DNA of 6,792 nucleotides from Comamonadaceae bacterium (GTDB lineage: Bacteria > Pseudomonadota > Gammaproteobacteria > Burkholderiales > Burkholderiaceae_C), in NCBI GenBank assembly GCA_021286965.1, contig JAJTBK010000208.1, positions 1 to 6,792 on the forward strand, given 5' to 3'. The position numbers and the translations under genes are program-made. The notes under the pieces were generated by a model, which saw nothing but the letters and a program-made list of their open reading frames with translations, was not told where the DNA came from and did no database searches. Shown here piece by piece: positions 4,745 to 6,792 of the stretch (the stretch's first letter is position 1; each line of letters starts with the position of its first letter).

Positions 4745-6792
4745 ATGGCGCAAGCATCGGTTCTGACTTCCCCCCTGGCCCTGGCCCTGGCCTGCGGCCT
4801 GCTGGCCGTGCTCTACGGCCTGTGGGCCCGCAGCTGGATTTTGTCCAAGGACGCCGGCAACGCCCGGATGCAGGCGATCGCCGCCGCCATCCAGGCCGGC
4901 GCTGGCGCCTACCTGGCGCGCCAGTACAAGACGATTGCCCTGGTCGGCGTGGTGCTGGCGCTTCTGATCGGCCTGTTCCTTGACGCCCTCACGGCCGGTG
5001 GCTTCATCGTCGGCGCCCTGCTCTCGGGCGCCTGCGGCTTCATCGGCATGAATGTTTCGGTGCGCGCCAACGTGCGCACCGCACAGGCGGCCACGCAGGG
5101 CATGGGGCCGGCGCTGGCCGTGGCGTTTCGCGGCGGCGCCATTACCGGCATGTTGGTCGTCGGCCTGGGCCTGCTCGGCGTCGCCGGCTTTGCCTGGCTG
5201 CTGCTGGCACGCGCCGCGCCCGAGGCCCCGTTGTCGGCCACGCTGCACCCGCTGATCGGCTTTGCCTTTGGCTCCTCGCTGATTTCCATCTTCGCGCGCC
5301 TGGGCGGCGGCATTTTCACCAAGGGCGCAGACGTGGGCGCCGACCTGGTGGGCAAGGTCGAGGCCGGCATCCCCGAGGACGACCCGCGCAACCCGGCCGT
5401 GATCGCCGACAACGTCGGCGACAACGTCGGCGACTGCGCCGGCATGGCCGCCGACTTGTTTGAAACCTACGCCGTCACGCTGATTGCCACCATGGTGCTC
5501 GGCGCCCTGCTGGTGACGGCAGCGCCGGGTGCGGCCGTGGCCTACCCGCTGGCGCTGGGGGCGGTGTCGATCGTCGCCTCCATCGTCGGCTGCTTCTTCG
5601 TCAAGGCCAGCCCCGGCATGAAGAACGTCATGCCCGCGCTCTACCGTGGCCTGGCCGTGGCGGGCCTGCTGTCGCTCATCGCCTTCTGGTTCGTCACGGC
5701 CTCGGTCGTGCCCGACGGCGCCCTTGGCGGCACCGGCGCGCAGCTGCGGCTGTTCGGCGCCTGCGCCACCGGCCTGCTGCTAACGGCAGCGCTGGTGTGG
5801 ATCACTGAGTTCTACACCGGCACGCAATATGCGCCGGTGCAGCACATCGCCCAGGCCTCGACCACCGGGCACGGCACCAACATCATTGCCGGCCTGGGGG
5901 TGTCGATGCGCTCGACCGCCTGGCCCGTGGTCTTCGTCTGCGCCGCCATCGTTGCCGCCTACAGCCTGGCGGGGCTGTACGGCATTGCCATCGCCGCCAT
6001 GTCGATGCTCAGCATGGCGGGCATCGTCGTCGCGCTCGACGCCTACGGCCCCATCACCGACAACGCCGGTGGCATTGCCGAGATGGCCGAGCTGCCCAGC
6101 AGCGTGCGCGACATCACCGACCCGCTGGACGCCGTGGGCAACACCACCAAGGCCGTGACCAAAGGCTACGCCATCGGCTCCGCCGGCCTGGCCGCACTGG
6201 TGCTGTTTGCCGATTACACGCACAAGCTCGGCAGCTACGGCCTGCAGGTGGCCTTCGACCTGTCCGACCCGATGGTCATCGTCGGCCTGTTCCTCGGCGG
6301 CCTGATTCCCTATCTGTTTGGTGCCATGGCGATGGAGGCCGTGGGCCGCGCCGCCGGCAGCGTGGTGGTCGAGGTGCGGCGCCAGTTCCGCGAGATCAAA
6401 GGCATCATGGAAGGCACGGCCCAGCCCGAGTACGGCCGCGCGGTCGATATGCTGACCGGCGCTGCCATCAAGGAAATGATCATCCCCAGCCTGCTGCCCG
6501 TGGCCGCACCCCTCATCGTCGGTTTGCTGCTGGGCCCCAAGGCGCTGGGCGGGCTGCTCATGGGCACCATCGTCACCGGGCTGTTCGTGGCGATCAGCAT
6601 GTGCACCGGCGGCGGCGCCTGGGACAACGCCAAGAAATACATCGAGGACGGCCACCACGGCGGCAAAGGCAGCGAAGCGCACAAGGCCGCCGTCACGGGC
6701 GACACCGTTGGCGACCCCTACAAAGACACGGCCGGCCCGGCCATCAACCCGCTCATCAAGATCATCAACATCGTCGCCCTGCTCATCGTGCC
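4745..6792 (+). CDS. hppA: Membrane proton-pumping pyrophosphatase (3' end cut by window edge)
   Basis: This is an integral inner-membrane enzyme that couples pyrophosphate hydrolysis to proton export. 682 codons are open to the right edge with no stop; bacterial members are often near 700 residues, so little is missing. The three conserved loops are present: DVGADLVGK (196-204) with DNVGDNVGD (222-230); [16 protein letters not shown] (432-447); and [15 protein letters not shown] (622-636) with [19 protein letters not shown] (651-669). Together they carry the Asp and Lys residues that bind Mg-pyrophosphate. Many hydrophobic helices lie between them, the first at about 8-28. [10 protein letters not shown] (465-474) has Lys469 and Thr472, where potassium-dependent enzymes carry Ala and Gly/Ala, which predicts the potassium-independent proton pump class. 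The start at 4745 is set by its ribosome binding site; ATG 4730 would add five residues. It is divergent from ppa, the soluble enzyme for the same substrate. Confidence 0.97.
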   Translation, partial: MAQASVLTSPLALALACGLLAVLYGLWARSWILSKDAGNARMQAIAAAIQAGAGAYLARQYKTIALVGVVLALLIGLFLDALTAGGFIVGALLSGACGFIGMNVSVRANVRTAQAATQGMGPALAVAFRGGAITGMLVVGLGLLGVAGFAWLLLARAAPEAPLSATLHPLIGFAFGSSLISIFARLGGGIFTKGADVGADLVGKVEAGIPEDDPRNPAVIADNVGDNVGDCAGMAADLFETYAVTLIATMVLGALLVTAAPGAAVAYPLALGAVSIVASIVGCFFVKASPGMKNVMPALYRGLAVAGLLSLIAFWFVTASVVPDGALGGTGAQLRLFGACATGLLLTAALVWITEFYTGTQYAPVQHIAQASTTGHGTNIIAGLGVSMRSTAWPVVFVCAAIVAAYSLAGLYGIAIAAMSMLSMAGIVVALDAYGPITDNAGGIAEMAELPSSVRDITDPLDAVGNTTKAVTKGYAIGSAGLAALVLFADYTHKLGSYGLQVAFDLSDPMVIVGLFLGGLIPYLFGAMAMEAVGRAAGSVVVEVRRQFREIKGIMEGTAQPEYGRAVDMLTGAAIKEMIIPSLLPVAAPLIVGLLLGPKALGGLLMGTIVTGLFVAISMCTGGGAWDNAKKYIEDGHHGGKGSEAHKAAVTGDTVGDPYKDTAGPAINPLIKIINIVALLIV

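Noticed and set aside
5780..6682. A 300-codon minus-strand open frame inside hppA, and a 271-codon one at 4433-5248
   Set aside because: Both are antisense to well-conserved hppA sequence (the second also spans the promoter region and the ppa start), have His/Ala/Gly/Gln-rich shadow composition and match no family I know.

Overview
The window looks like ordinary chromosomal DNA from a GC-rich Betaproteobacterium, most likely of the family Comamonadaceae. The evidence is a Neisseria/Comamonas-type porin, a beta-proteobacterial style chemoreceptor and family I pyrophosphatase, and two copies of a short intergenic element (TTTTAATAGCTGCT head plus a small hairpin) that I recall from Comamonadaceae intergenic regions. 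I cannot name the genus. I saw no mobile element, CRISPR array, tRNA or rRNA.

Layout from left to right. At 1-111 there is the tail of something upstream, closed by a forward terminator (82-111). A complete outer-membrane porin gene follows on the + strand (245-1264). A strong bidirectional terminator (1283-1322) separates it from a convergent minus-strand chemotaxis pair, cheW (3752-3255) then a methyl-accepting chemotaxis protein (3182-1392). Upstream of cheW, also on the minus strand, is ppa, the soluble inorganic pyrophosphatase (4506-3970), with its own terminator (3880-3916). Divergent from ppa, after a 238-base spacer, is hppA, a membrane-bound proton-pumping pyrophosphatase (4745 onward), cut by the right edge of the window just before its expected C-terminus.

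How the genes work together. CheW and the receptor form one signalling pair: the receptor's cytoplasmic hairpin tip binds CheW, which couples it to a CheA kinase encoded elsewhere. The receptor ends in a DWETF pentapeptide of the kind that tethers CheR/CheB. The divergent ppa and hppA genes encode two alternative fates for pyrophosphate: heat-releasing hydrolysis in the cytoplasm, or hydrolysis coupled to proton export. Motif residues (Lys469, Thr472) place HppA in the potassium-independent proton-pumping class. The porin is not obviously linked to either pair.

The most unusual non-coding observation is that both minus-strand units, ppa and the receptor, end with the same arrangement: stop codon, a 47-base copy of the same repeat in the same orientation, then an unrelated-sequence intrinsic terminator. 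The cheW-receptor spacer also packs three small inverted repeats, one of them next to the receptor's ribosome binding site. I found no clear evidence of an entirely new multi-gene system here.
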